Of a DNA stretch of 47,849 bases, positions 27,527 to 34,189 are shown piece by piece. The position numbers were made by a program, and so were the translations under genes. The notes under the pieces are model-generated. The model made no database searches. It was not told where the DNA came from and was given only the letters and a program-made list of their open reading frames with translations. This stretch comes from Marinibacterium sp. (GTDB lineage Bacteria > Pseudomonadota > Alphaproteobacteria > Rhodobacterales > Rhodobacteraceae): assembly GCA_025800215.1 (NCBI GenBank), contig JAOXSC010000023.1, positions 1-47,849 of the forward strand, given 5' to 3'. How positions within the stretch are numbered: the stretch's first letter is position 1; each line of letters starts with the position of its first letter.

Positions 27527-28198
27527 CGCGCCTGCCCCTGCATCACTGCTGCTGGTCACGCCAATATGCACGTCGCGGGCAACATCGGCCCCATCGGCCG
27601 GGAACTGGAAGAAAGCGTCAATCGTGGCGTCGGAATAGGACACCGATGTGATCTGTGTTCCGTTCAGCGACCAGGTCAGCGTGTTTGTTGCTGCCGTCCA
27701 GTCAAGCTGAACCGCATGGACGCTGCCATCATCCAGATCGACAATCGAATCCACATTGACCTGCTCGGTCAGGTTGCCCTGCGGGTTGCCGCCGCGCGTG
27801 CCCGTATAGCGAAGGGCGCTGTGGTTGTCGTTGATGTCGTTGCCCGGGTTGGTCGGGTTGTCCTGACGCGTGTCGAATTCGACGGCCAGCCCGTATTGAA
27901 TACCGGTGTTGAACGATGCCTTGCCGGCAAAGCCGATGGAATAGTCGTCAAGCCCAAGCGCCGACGCGCCGCGCGCATCGTTATGAAAGACAACGCCGAT
28001 CCCGTCAGAGTTTGCGATCGTCGCCGTATAGGTGACCGTGAAATCGGCATCCAGCGACACGGTGTCGTTGAAAAAGGCCGATCCGGCCTGCGTGCCTGTG
28101 CTGCCCGCGGAATACAGGTGGGCGTCATTGCCCGTGATCGACGCAGCGCCATTGGTGGTGGCGTTCGTGCTGTCGAATGTGCGTGTGTCAGTAGCCAT
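26927..28198 (-). CDS. lectin-like / Hint-domain protein 1
   Basis: A 423-residue acidic protein with two parts. Residues 1 to about 220 are beta-rich and resemble L-type bacterial lectins (DGIGVVFHND, YGLAVEFDTRQDN, DINDNHSALRY, AVQLDWTAATNTLTWSLNG). From Cys237 a Hint_2 (Hedgehog/intein) domain begins: CFARGTRIATPAGETLVEDL, then TTDHAML with the TxxH motif. The Hint fold performs N-to-S acyl shift and backbone cleavage at its first Cys. There is no intein-type C-terminal His-Asn-nucleophile, so cleavage rather than splicing is expected. No Sec signal, no RTX repeats; only four lysines. I choose ATG 28198 by analogy with the paralogue (both begin MAxDTR). Function unknown; a surface or secreted binding protein released by autoprocessing is a reasonable guess. 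Confidence 0.88.
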   Translation of the reverse strand: MATDTRTFDSTNATTNGAASITGNDAHLYSAGSTGTQAGSAFFNDTVSLDADFTVTYTATIANSDGIGVVFHNDARGASALGLDDYSIGFAGKASFNTGIQYGLAVEFDTRQDNPTNPGNDINDNHSALRYTGTRGGNPQGNLTEQVNVDSIVDLDDGSVHAVQLDWTAATNTLTWSLNGTQITSVSYSDATIDAFFQFPADGADVARDVHIGVTSSSDAGAGAVVQDFTVTADFACFARGTRIATPAGETLVEDLQIGDLVRAADGRDVPVKWVGTQTVMTRFKPAERLALVRFAAGSLGHDLPRRDLMVTTDHAMLVDGVLCHAGALVNGDSIVQIPAAEMGESYTVYHIETDAREIILAEGAETETFIDNVSRRVFDNYAEFEALYGDVDEMVELPLPRALSHRQVPPALRKRLGAVRVA

Positions 28199-28403
28199 TG
28201 CGAAGTCCAACCCATGGATACGGTGGAAGTTTTAGTGCCTTAAGCATCAAAACTGACGGAACAGTCAAAGTGTTTCGTAAGCAGACACGCGAAAGACACT
28301 TCAATTTTTTGTGGTCTTACAGTTATCGTTCGATCGGACTGATCCCGCCCGAAGGTCCAACCGACTTCCGGCCTTTCATAAGTTAACGTATTGTCGCCTT
28401 CTG
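28199..28403. promoter_or_regulatory. AT-richer upstream region of Hint gene 1
   Basis: About 205 bp between the Hint gene start and the preceding gene's terminator. It holds an imperfect inverted repeat AAGTGTTTCG (28268-28277) and CGAAAGACACTT (28290-28301, two extra bases), followed on the plus strand by TTTTTT. No strong -35/-10 pair stands out to me. Its presence between terminator and start implies that Hint gene 1 has its own promoter. Confidence 0.45.
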
Positions 28404-28437
28404 AAAAAACAAGCCCCCGGCGCAAAGGCCGGGGGCT
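28404..28437 (-). terminator. rho-independent terminator of Hint gene 2
   Basis: Perfect 10-base arms (AGCCCCCGGC and GCCGGGGGCT at 28412-28437) with a 6-base loop. On the minus strand the stem is followed by TTGTTTTTT. It begins 26 bp after the stop of the Hint gene at 28463. Confidence 0.92.
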
Positions 28438-28462
28438 GCTGAACATTTTGAGCCGGTTTTCG

Positions 28463-29062
28463 TCAGGCCGCACGTACCGCGCCCAGACGTTTGCGCAGGG
28501 CAAGCGGCACCTGACGCTGGCTCAGCGCGCGGGGCAGCGGCAGTTCGATCATCTCGTCCACGTCGCCATAGAGCGCTTCGAATTCGGCATAATTGTCGAA
28601 CACCCGGCGCGAGACGTTGTCGATGAAGGTTTCGGTTTCGGCGCCTTCGGCCAAGATGATCTCATGCGTGTCGGTTTCGATGTGATAGACGGTATAGCTT
28701 TCGCCCATCTCGGCGGCCGGGATCTGCACGATGCTGTCGCCATTGACGAGCGCGCCCGCGTGGCAGAGCACGCCGTCCACCAGCATTGCGTGATCGGTGG
28801 TGACCATCAGATCGCGGCGCGGCAGGTCGTTGCCCAGCGAACCGGCGGCAAAGCGGACCAGCGCCAGACGCTCGGCCGGTTTGAAACGGGTCATCACGGT
28901 CTGGGTACCGACCCATTTCACCGGCACATCGCGGCCATCTGCGGCACGGACCAGATCGCCGATCTGCAGGTCTTCGACCAGGGTTTCGCCCGCCGGGGTT
29001 GCGATGCGGGTGCCGCGCGCAAAACAGGCGAAATCGGCGGTGACGGTAAAGTCTTCGACCAC
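28463..29062 (-). repeat. duplicated Hint module, copy 2
   Basis: Second copy of the 600-base block described at 26927-27526. Eight residue differences in 199 are spread over its length. A third, more distant Hint copy is in the gene at 29967-30890. Confidence 0.9.
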
Positions 29063-29698
29063 GCCCGAACCCTCGCCGAACTTGGCCCCGGTCAGCCCAA
29101 TATAGACGTCGCGCACACCGGTCCCAAAATGCGTATCAAGATCGGCTTCGGTGAAGGTCGCGGTGTCCAGCTGGATGCCGTCCAGCGACCATGTGATCGT
29201 GTTGGTCGCGGCGTTCCAGTCGATCTGCACATCATGCGCCAGGCCGTCTTTCAGGTCGGCGATCGGGTCCAGATCCACCTGGGTGGTCAGGTTCCCGCTC
29301 GGATCCCTTGCTGAAGCATCGGTGTCGCGGATCACGCTGCTGTTGTCGTTGATGTCGACATTGTTGAAACCGGGGCCGTTGAAATAGGTATCCAGTTCAA
29401 CCGCAAGGCCGTTGGCGATCCCGGCATAGCCCATGCCTATCCCTACGCCGCCCAGGGCCGACGCACCGGCGCCCGACGCCTGCATCACAAAGGCGATGCC
29501 ATCAGGCCCGACAAAGGTGGCCGAATAGCTGATGGAGAAGTTTGCCTCCAGCGAGATCGTGTCATTGAAGAAGACCGACCCCGCCTGGCCGCGAACAGCC
29601 GAGAGATCGTCATAGATGATTGCTTCGGTGCCGTTAAGAGACGTCACACCGTTCGTGGTCGCGTTCGTATCGTTGAACCCGCGCGTATCGACTGCCAT
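28463..29698 (-). CDS. lectin-like / Hint-domain protein 2
   Basis: A 411-residue paralogue of the neighbouring Hint protein. The lectin-like half (residues 1 to about 210: DGIAFVMQASG, NGLAVELDTYFNGPGFNNVD, HDVQIDWNAATNTITWSLDG) is divergent from its sister, while the Hint half from Cys225 is nearly identical. CFARGTRI, the TTDHAML motif and the C-terminal LPLPRALSQRQVP tail are all kept. Five lysines in all. No signal peptide. A hairpin (AAAAGGT/ACCTTTT, 29722-29739) and a palindrome (29747-29763) lie upstream. Own terminator downstream, so transcribed separately from its sister. Likely arose by tandem duplication followed by gene conversion of the Hint half. Confidence 0.88.
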   Translation of the reverse strand: MAVDTRGFNDTNATTNGVTSLNGTEAIIYDDLSAVRGQAGSVFFNDTISLEANFSISYSATFVGPDGIAFVMQASGAGASALGGVGIGMGYAGIANGLAVELDTYFNGPGFNNVDINDNSSVIRDTDASARDPSGNLTTQVDLDPIADLKDGLAHDVQIDWNAATNTITWSLDGIQLDTATFTEADLDTHFGTGVRDVYIGLTGAKFGEGSGVVEDFTVTADFACFARGTRIATPAGETLVEDLQIGDLVRAADGRDVPVKWVGTQTVMTRFKPAERLALVRFAAGSLGNDLPRRDLMVTTDHAMLVDGVLCHAGALVNGDSIVQIPAAEMGESYTVYHIETDTHEIILAEGAETETFIDNVSRRVFDNYAEFEALYGDVDEMIELPLPRALSQRQVPLALRKRLGAVRAA

Positions 29699-29746
29699 GA
29701 TATTTCTAGCTCGTATTCAATAAAAGGTTGCGACCTTTTTGGGCCG

Positions 29747-29763
29747 GACACATGTCATGTGTC
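29747..29763. promoter_or_regulatory. perfect 17-bp palindrome upstream of Hint gene 2
   Basis: GACACATG-T-CATGTGTC, 8-base arms around one base, lies 49 bp before the ATG at 29698. It fits a dimeric repressor or activator site. The nearby hairpin AAAAGGT-TGCG-ACCTTTT (29722-29739) would be in the 5' leader. No matching full site was seen upstream of the other Hint genes, although GTGTC half-sites occur upstream of Hint gene 1. Confidence 0.5.
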
Positions 29764-29910
29764 AAAATTTTTCGACCACAGATTGTATGAAAGTTGATCA
29801 ATTTCGCGTGGTCAGGACCGCAATTGTCAGAATTGCCAAAGTGACGCGCAGACTATCGCCGGGGTGCACTGGCGTCATCCGATTGCACCGCTGCCGGGCG
29901 ATTCGGCACG

Positions 29911-29940
29911 AAAAAGGGCCCCCGGCGGTGCCGGAGGCCC
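29911..29940 (-). terminator. rho-independent terminator of Hint gene 3
   Basis: On the minus strand GGGCCTCCGGC and GCCGGGGGCCC pair around a 3-base loop (29916-29940) and are followed by TTTTT. It begins 26 bp after the stop at 29967, the same distance as for the other Hint genes. Confidence 0.9.
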
Positions 29941-29966
29941 TGATCAAATTGCTGGACGGCGGGGCG

Positions 29967-30890
29967 TCAGGCCACGCGGGTCAGGCCCAGACGGCTGCGC
30001 ACGGACACCGGCAGTTGACGGCTGCTCATGGCGCGGGGCAGCGACAGTTCAACCATCTCTTCAACGTCGCCGTAAAGCGCTTCGAATTCGTCATAGTTGT
30101 CGAAGACGCGGCGCGTAACATTGTCGATGAAGGTTTCGGTTTCCGCACCGTTGGCCAGAATGATTTCGTGGGCCTCGGTTTCGATGTGGTAAACCGTATA
30201 GGTTTCGCCCATTTCAGCCAGCGCGGGCTTGGTGATGTCGGCGCCGTTGACCAGCGCACCAGCCTGACACAGCACCCCGTCGACCAGCATCGCGTGGTCC
30301 GCCGTGACAGTCAGCTCTTCGCGCGGCAGGGCATCGCCCAGCGATCCGGCTGCGAACCGGACCGGCAACAGGCGCTGCGCGGGCGAGAAGATGGTCGAAA
30401 CCGTCTGACGGCCGACCCATTTCACGGCAACCTGACGGCCATCCGCCGTGGTGATCAGATCTCCGATCGCAAGCGTTTCGACGGCGGTTTCGCCATCGGG
30501 TGTTGCGATCATGGTGCCGGGGAAGAAGCAGGTGATGTTCACATCCAGCGTCAGCGGGGCCGCACCACCGCCGGTGTTGGAGTTCGTGGCTTCGAGCGTG
30601 GCAAGGCCCGGTGTGCCCGACCCGGCCCATTCGGCACCGGTGATGGTCCAGACGAACTGACCATTGGTGTCAAAATCCGGATCCGGTGTGATAAAGCCGA
30701 TCGACGGCGTCCCGATCGAATAGACGCCGCTGTCGCCAATCGTCGGCGGGCCGAACAGAGGATCAAACTCGACCGCGAGGTCGTATGAAAGGTTGTAGGT
30801 TTCGCCGGGGTCGAAATCGATATTGACGGACGTGCCTGTGCCACTGTCCTGGCCGCTGACGGAGTCAACGATAAGTGAACTTGTACCCAT
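29967..30890 (-). CDS. Hint-domain protein 3, next to the acyltransferase
   Basis: A 307-residue protein. Residues 1-120 are an acidic beta-type domain of no family I recognise (MGTSSLIVDSVSGQDSG; GVYSIGTPSIGFITPD); it contains no lysine at all. A Hint domain starts at Cys121 (CFFPGTMIATPDGETAVETL), with TADHAML (TxxH) and the C-terminal tail LSLPRAMSSRQLPVSVRSRL. Only two lysines occur in the whole protein; Lys157 (VKWVG) is the only one shared with the two other Hint proteins. AAAAGGATACGG precedes the ATG and only 16 bp separate it from the upstream HlyC-type gene, so the two form an operon. This makes it the prime substrate candidate for that acyltransferase (inference). Confidence 0.88.
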   Translation of the reverse strand: MGTSSLIVDSVSGQDSGTGTSVNIDFDPGETYNLSYDLAVEFDPLFGPPTIGDSGVYSIGTPSIGFITPDPDFDTNGQFVWTITGAEWAGSGTPGLATLEATNSNTGGGAAPLTLDVNITCFFPGTMIATPDGETAVETLAIGDLITTADGRQVAVKWVGRQTVSTIFSPAQRLLPVRFAAGSLGDALPREELTVTADHAMLVDGVLCQAGALVNGADITKPALAEMGETYTVYHIETEAHEIILANGAETETFIDNVTRRVFDNYDEFEALYGDVEEMVELSLPRAMSSRQLPVSVRSRLGLTRVA

Positions 30891-30906
30891 TTCCGTATCC
30901 TTTTAG

Positions 30907-31449
30907 CTAAACTTCCTTTGCCTTGTCGTCCCACGAGATGTAGCGCGTCTTGAACGACCACCCCCCGTCAGGCTTGCGAATTGCCGAGTAAACGCGGATC
31001 CGGTCGCGGCTGAAGGGCCGCAGGATTCCGACGGTCTTGTGTGTTTCAGGAAGTGTGTCGCGGAACCAGCTCAGCATCCGTCCGCCTGTCCCCTTCCCGT
31101 AAGGTGCAACAATGTCCATGATCCAGGCCCGGTCCCCCGAGGTCCAGTCATCGACCGTGACCGGCTCACCCGCGAGATAGCGGGCCTCGGCCTCTTCGCT
31201 GAAGAAGGCCCAGGTGCAACAGGCGCGCGGGAACTTGCCCTGGCGCAGGATCGCGAACTGTCCGGTATCCGTTGCCGGGGCGATGCTCTTGAGCAGCCCT
31301 GTTGCTGTCACGTTCTTGTGCGTCGAGGATCGAAGAAACAGAAACGACAGCTCACCATAGGCCATGAGCTGCTTTTCATTCGGGAAGTTTCCACCTGCCC
31401 GATCTTCGGGGGCGTCCATCTTGAACGTGTCTGCCTCAACAGTATCCAT
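30907..31449 (-). CDS. HlyC-type toxin-activating lysine acyltransferase
   Basis: A 180-residue protein clearly related to HlyC, which moves an acyl chain from acyl carrier protein to internal lysines of RTX toxins. YGELSFLFLRSSTHKN carries the catalytic histidine (His44, equivalent to HlyC His23) and DWTSGDRAWIMDIVAPYG contains the paired aspartate (Asp112, equivalent to Asp92); CCTWAFFSEEAEARYLAGE also follows HlyC. Residue spacing between the two catalytic positions agrees within one residue. Cytoplasmic in the known family. Unusually, no RTX toxin gene and no HlyB/HlyD transporter is nearby; the gene directly downstream encodes a Hint-domain protein. Start ATG 31449 has only a weak AAGAGA site. 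Confidence 0.9.
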   Translation of the reverse strand: MDTVEADTFKMDAPEDRAGGNFPNEKQLMAYGELSFLFLRSSTHKNVTATGLLKSIAPATDTGQFAILRQGKFPRACCTWAFFSEEAEARYLAGEPVTVDDWTSGDRAWIMDIVAPYGKGTGGRMLSWFRDTLPETHKTVGILRPFSRDRIRVYSAIRKPDGGWSFKTRYISWDDKAKEV

Positions 31450-31912
31450 GCTAATTATCTCTTTGCCAAAGTGCAGAAAGACAAAACAAAATTACTGATC
31501 ACACCTTAACATTAGGGTCGCGATACAATGCTTTGTATCACGTTTTCCTTGCTTACCATAGTTTGTATCACTGTTTTCGAAAAAACGGGTTGCCAATTTT
31601 CAGATTTACGCGTGGGAATGCCGGTCAGGGTGCGCAGACCCGGGTTTTGCCTTCGATTTCAGCAGAATGTACCAGCTGACCAAGCCGAACGCGTCGGCCG
31701 GGACGGGTCGCGGCCCCCAAAAAAACGCTGCATGCCCCGCTTTTTCGGCCAGCTGGCCCAAAATGTCAATTTTTTGACCGCCCATGCCCTTCGTTCCGAC
31801 GACCTGCGCCCCTATCACTGGATCCCACCAAGAGGAGGGGCCGTCGCATCCCCCTGTCCGAAGAAGATCATCGGGCAGTGATGGCGGTCCGCAGGGATTG
31901 AAAGGGAAGAGG
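31450..31912. other. 463-bp intergenic region between the acyltransferase and FadL-type genes
   Basis: A divergent control region, AT-rich over 31450-31600 in a GC-rich neighbourhood. It holds the palindrome/half-site array at 31522-31570. Further toward the FadL-type gene I see a possible TTGACC (about 31775) without a convincing -10, and AAGGGAAGAGG as ribosome-binding site just before ATG 31913. Open frames here (for example 31528-31881 plus) have no family resemblance and no ribosome-binding site, so I call no gene. Confidence 0.6.
31522..31570. promoter_or_regulatory. palindrome plus third half-site with 30-bp phasing
   Basis: GATACAATGCTTTGTATC (31522-31539) matches its own reverse complement at 16 of 18 positions. 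Its right half, TTTGTATCA (31532-31540), recurs exactly 30 bp further at 31562-31570, and both copies are followed closely by GTTTTC. Thirty bases is near three helical turns, as expected for cooperative binding on one face. It lies 73 to 121 bp upstream of the acyltransferase start. Confidence 0.6.
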
Positions 31913-33022
31913 ATGAAGAACCGCACACTTACGGCGGCGCTGTCGGTTGCACTGTCGACAGGGGTCGGCTCGGCCGCCATGGCCGGCGGCATCGAGCGCA
32001 CAGTGCAATCGGTCGCCGTGATTTTCGAAAAAGGCCGTTATCTTGAACTTGGGCTGACCTTCGCATCGCCTGATGTGTCCGGCGTCGGCAGCGACCTGAC
32101 TGCGACACCCGGTGTCGGATCGGGCAACATCCTCGAGTCCTACCAGAACTACAGCTTTGCGTTCAAAGATGACATCAACGAAAAGCTTAGCTATGCGCTG
32201 ATCTTCGACCAGCCCTTTGGCGCTGACGTGGCCTATCCGGACACCAACTATTTTGGTGCCAACACCACGGCCGAACTGAACACCAACGCTCTGACCGGTG
32301 TGCTGCAGTACAACATCAACGGCAATGCCAGTGTCTTTGCCGGTGCCCGCGTACAGTCGCTTTCGGCGAATGCAAATGTGCCCTTCCTTGGCAACTACAA
32401 GATCGACGCCGATCGCGATGTGAGCGTCGGCTATCTGGTTGGTGCCGCCTATGAGGTGCCCGAAATCGCCGCGCGTGTCTCGCTGACCTACAACTCGGGC
32501 ATCGACCACGATTTCGATACCGACGAAAGCTTTGGTCCGCTGGGCATGCAGACGCAGACCGAAATCGACACGCCGCAGTCGGTCAACCTGGAATTCCAGT
32601 CGGGCATCAACCCCAAGACGCTGCTGTTCGGCTCGATCCGCTGGGTGGAATGGTCGGCCTTTGAAATCGCACCGCCCGCCTTTGTGGCGGCCACCGGCTC
32701 GCCGCTGGCTGGCTATGCGGATGACCGGATCACCTACAACCTCGGCGTTGGTCGTGCTCTGAACGAAAACTGGTCGCTGCTGGCATCGCTCGGTTATGAA
32801 CGTCAGACCGGCAGCCCCACCGGCAACCTGACGCCGACCGACGGCTTCATGCGCTACACCGTGGGCGCCATCTATCGCAAGGACAAGATCAAGGTCACCG
32901 CTGGCATCAGCTATGTCGACATCGGTGATGCGAATTCGCAGCTTGGCCCGATCTTCCCTGCGGGTATCTTCACCGGCAACTCGGCCATCGGGGCCGGTGT
33001 ACGGATCGGTTACAGCTTCTGA
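31913..33022 (+). CDS. FadL/OmpP1-family outer-membrane protein
   Basis: A 369-residue outer-membrane beta-barrel. A Sec signal peptide ends at about residue 25 (SAAMAGG), alternating beta strands fill the rest, and the protein ends in the aromatic residue (RIGYSF) required for barrel assembly. Strand patterns such as LEFQSGINPKTLLFGSIRW and NENWSLLASLGYERQTGSP are typical of the FadL/OmpP1/TodX family that carries long-chain fatty acids or other hydrophobic compounds across the outer membrane. The start follows AAGGGAAGAGG. Divergent from the acyltransferase; the following crotonase gene would handle CoA-linked products of imported lipids. Confidence 0.9.
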   Translation: MKNRTLTAALSVALSTGVGSAAMAGGIERTVQSVAVIFEKGRYLELGLTFASPDVSGVGSDLTATPGVGSGNILESYQNYSFAFKDDINEKLSYALIFDQPFGADVAYPDTNYFGANTTAELNTNALTGVLQYNINGNASVFAGARVQSLSANANVPFLGNYKIDADRDVSVGYLVGAAYEVPEIAARVSLTYNSGIDHDFDTDESFGPLGMQTQTEIDTPQSVNLEFQSGINPKTLLFGSIRWVEWSAFEIAPPAFVAATGSPLAGYADDRITYNLGVGRALNENWSLLASLGYERQTGSPTGNLTPTDGFMRYTVGAIYRKDKIKVTAGISYVDIGDANSQLGPIFPAGIFTGNSAIGAGVRIGYSF

Positions 33023-33072
33023 TCGCCGTTCTCCCCCCGTCGGGCTTCGGCCTGACATCGGTCTGATCACTG

Positions 33073-33107
33073 CTGCCCGGGCGCTGAGACATGCGCCCGG
33101 GCAGTTT
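33073..33107 (+). terminator. hairpin after the FadL-type gene
   Basis: Perfect 12-base arms CTGCCCGGGCGC and GCGCCCGGGCAG with an 8-base loop, followed by only TTT. It begins 50 bp after the stop at 33022. A terminator with a weak T-tract is the simplest reading. Confidence 0.7.
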
Positions 33108-33220
33108 GCGTCTGATGCGGCGTGATCGCGCAGCCCATCGACGGCGCGCCGATCCCATGGCACAAGATCGCCAAGGGTCGGGTGCCGGGACACGCGACCC
33201 CGGCAAGAGGAGGACCCCCG

Positions 33221-34027
33221 ATGACTTTGACCCCAACCCTTTCTGCGCTGACCAATCTGGCGCTGGAACAACATGACGACGGTGTCTGGGTGGTCACCCT
33301 GAATCGCCCAGCCAAGCGCAACGCGCTGGACGAGGCGACGATCGAAGACTTGATCGAGCTGTTCTCCAAGGCCCCCCGCATGGGCGCGCTCGCCATCGTG
33401 CTGGCCGGGGCGGGCGATCATTTCTGCGCCGGGCTGGATCTGGTCGAACACCACGACGAAGACCGCAGCCCCGAACAGTTCATGCATGTGTGCCTGCGCT
33501 GGCACGAGGCGTTCAACAAGATGGAATATGGCGGCGTGCCGATCATCGCCGCCCTGCAGGGCGCCGTTGTCGGGGGCGGGCTGGAACTGGCCAGTGCCGC
33601 CCATGTGCGTGTGGCCGATGCCAGTACCTATTTCGCCCTGCCCGAAGGCCAGCGCGGGCTGTTCACGGGCGGTGGCGCAACCATCCGCGTCACCGATCTG
33701 GTGGGCAAGGCGCGGATGATCGACATGATGCTGACGGGCCGTGTCTATCAGGGGCAGGAAGCCTTGGATGTGGGGCTGATGCAGTATCTTGAAACCGGAT
33801 CGAGCCTTGATAAGGCGCTTGAGCTTGCCCGCCGGGCCGCTGCCAACCTGCCGCTGTCCAATTTCGCAATCTGCTCGGCCGTGAGCCATATGCAGAACAT
33901 GTCCGCGCTTGATGCCGCCTATGCCGAAGCGGTTGTGGCCGGCGTGGTCAACACCCAGCCCGATGCCCGCGAACGGCTTGATGCCTTTGCCCGCAAGACC
34001 GCAGCGCGCGTCCGCCCCAACAGCTGA
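33221..34027 (+). CDS. crotonase / enoyl-CoA hydratase family protein
   Basis: A 268-residue crotonase. [17 protein letters not shown] near the N-terminus, [13 protein letters not shown] (first oxyanion segment, near 65) and [18 protein letters not shown] (second, near 110) are the family marks; [19 protein letters not shown] supplies the region that usually holds an acidic residue. Individual reactions in this superfamily (hydration, isomerisation, decarboxylation) cannot be told apart by this. The ATG at 33221 follows AAGAGGAGGAC. It sits between a FadL-type porin and an uncharacterised protein, each with its own hairpin between. Confidence 0.92.
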   Translation: MTLTPTLSALTNLALEQHDDGVWVVTLNRPAKRNALDEATIEDLIELFSKAPRMGALAIVLAGAGDHFCAGLDLVEHHDEDRSPEQFMHVCLRWHEAFNKMEYGGVPIIAALQGAVVGGGLELASAAHVRVADASTYFALPEGQRGLFTGGGATIRVTDLVGKARMIDMMLTGRVYQGQEALDVGLMQYLETGSSLDKALELARRAAANLPLSNFAICSAVSHMQNMSALDAAYAEAVVAGVVNTQPDARERLDAFARKTAARVRPNS

Positions 34028-34098
34028 CCCCTGTCTTGCCGCCTGCCCGAGCGATCCCAAGGGGTCACAGATCGGCAGGTCTTGGGCGCAATCCCACC

Positions 34099-34120
34099 GG
34101 GGGCGGTTGCAACCGCCCCC
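34099..34120. other. perfect 22-bp GC palindrome between crotonase and next gene
   Basis: GGGGGCGGTTG and its exact complement CAACCGCCCCC are adjacent with no spacer, 70 bp before the next start. No T-tract follows. It may be an attenuator, a terminator-like hairpin or a dimer-binding site. Confidence 0.6.
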
Positions 34121-34189
34121 GTCTCCGCGATACCTAGCGGTCATGCCCCGCGCAATCTTGCCGGCCCAGATGACGAGACAGTGACCCAG

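Noticed and set aside
26927..30890. Hint domains as inteins or mobile elements
   Set aside because: They sit at the C-terminus of small proteins, lack a C-terminal splice junction (His-Asn followed by Cys/Ser/Thr) and lack a homing endonuclease. The Hint_2 processing type fits better.
26927..31449. RTX haemolysin operon
   Set aside because: Despite the HlyC-type enzyme there are no GGxGxDxUx nonapeptide repeats and no HlyB, HlyD or TolC genes in the window.
31522..31570. CRISPR-like repeats
   Set aside because: Only two 9-base direct copies plus one inverted copy, no regular spacers and no cas genes.
31528..31881. 117-codon plus-strand frame in the acyltransferase/FadL gap
   Set aside because: Starts inside the palindrome array, has no ribosome-binding site, mixes unrelated compositions and shows no recognisable domain.
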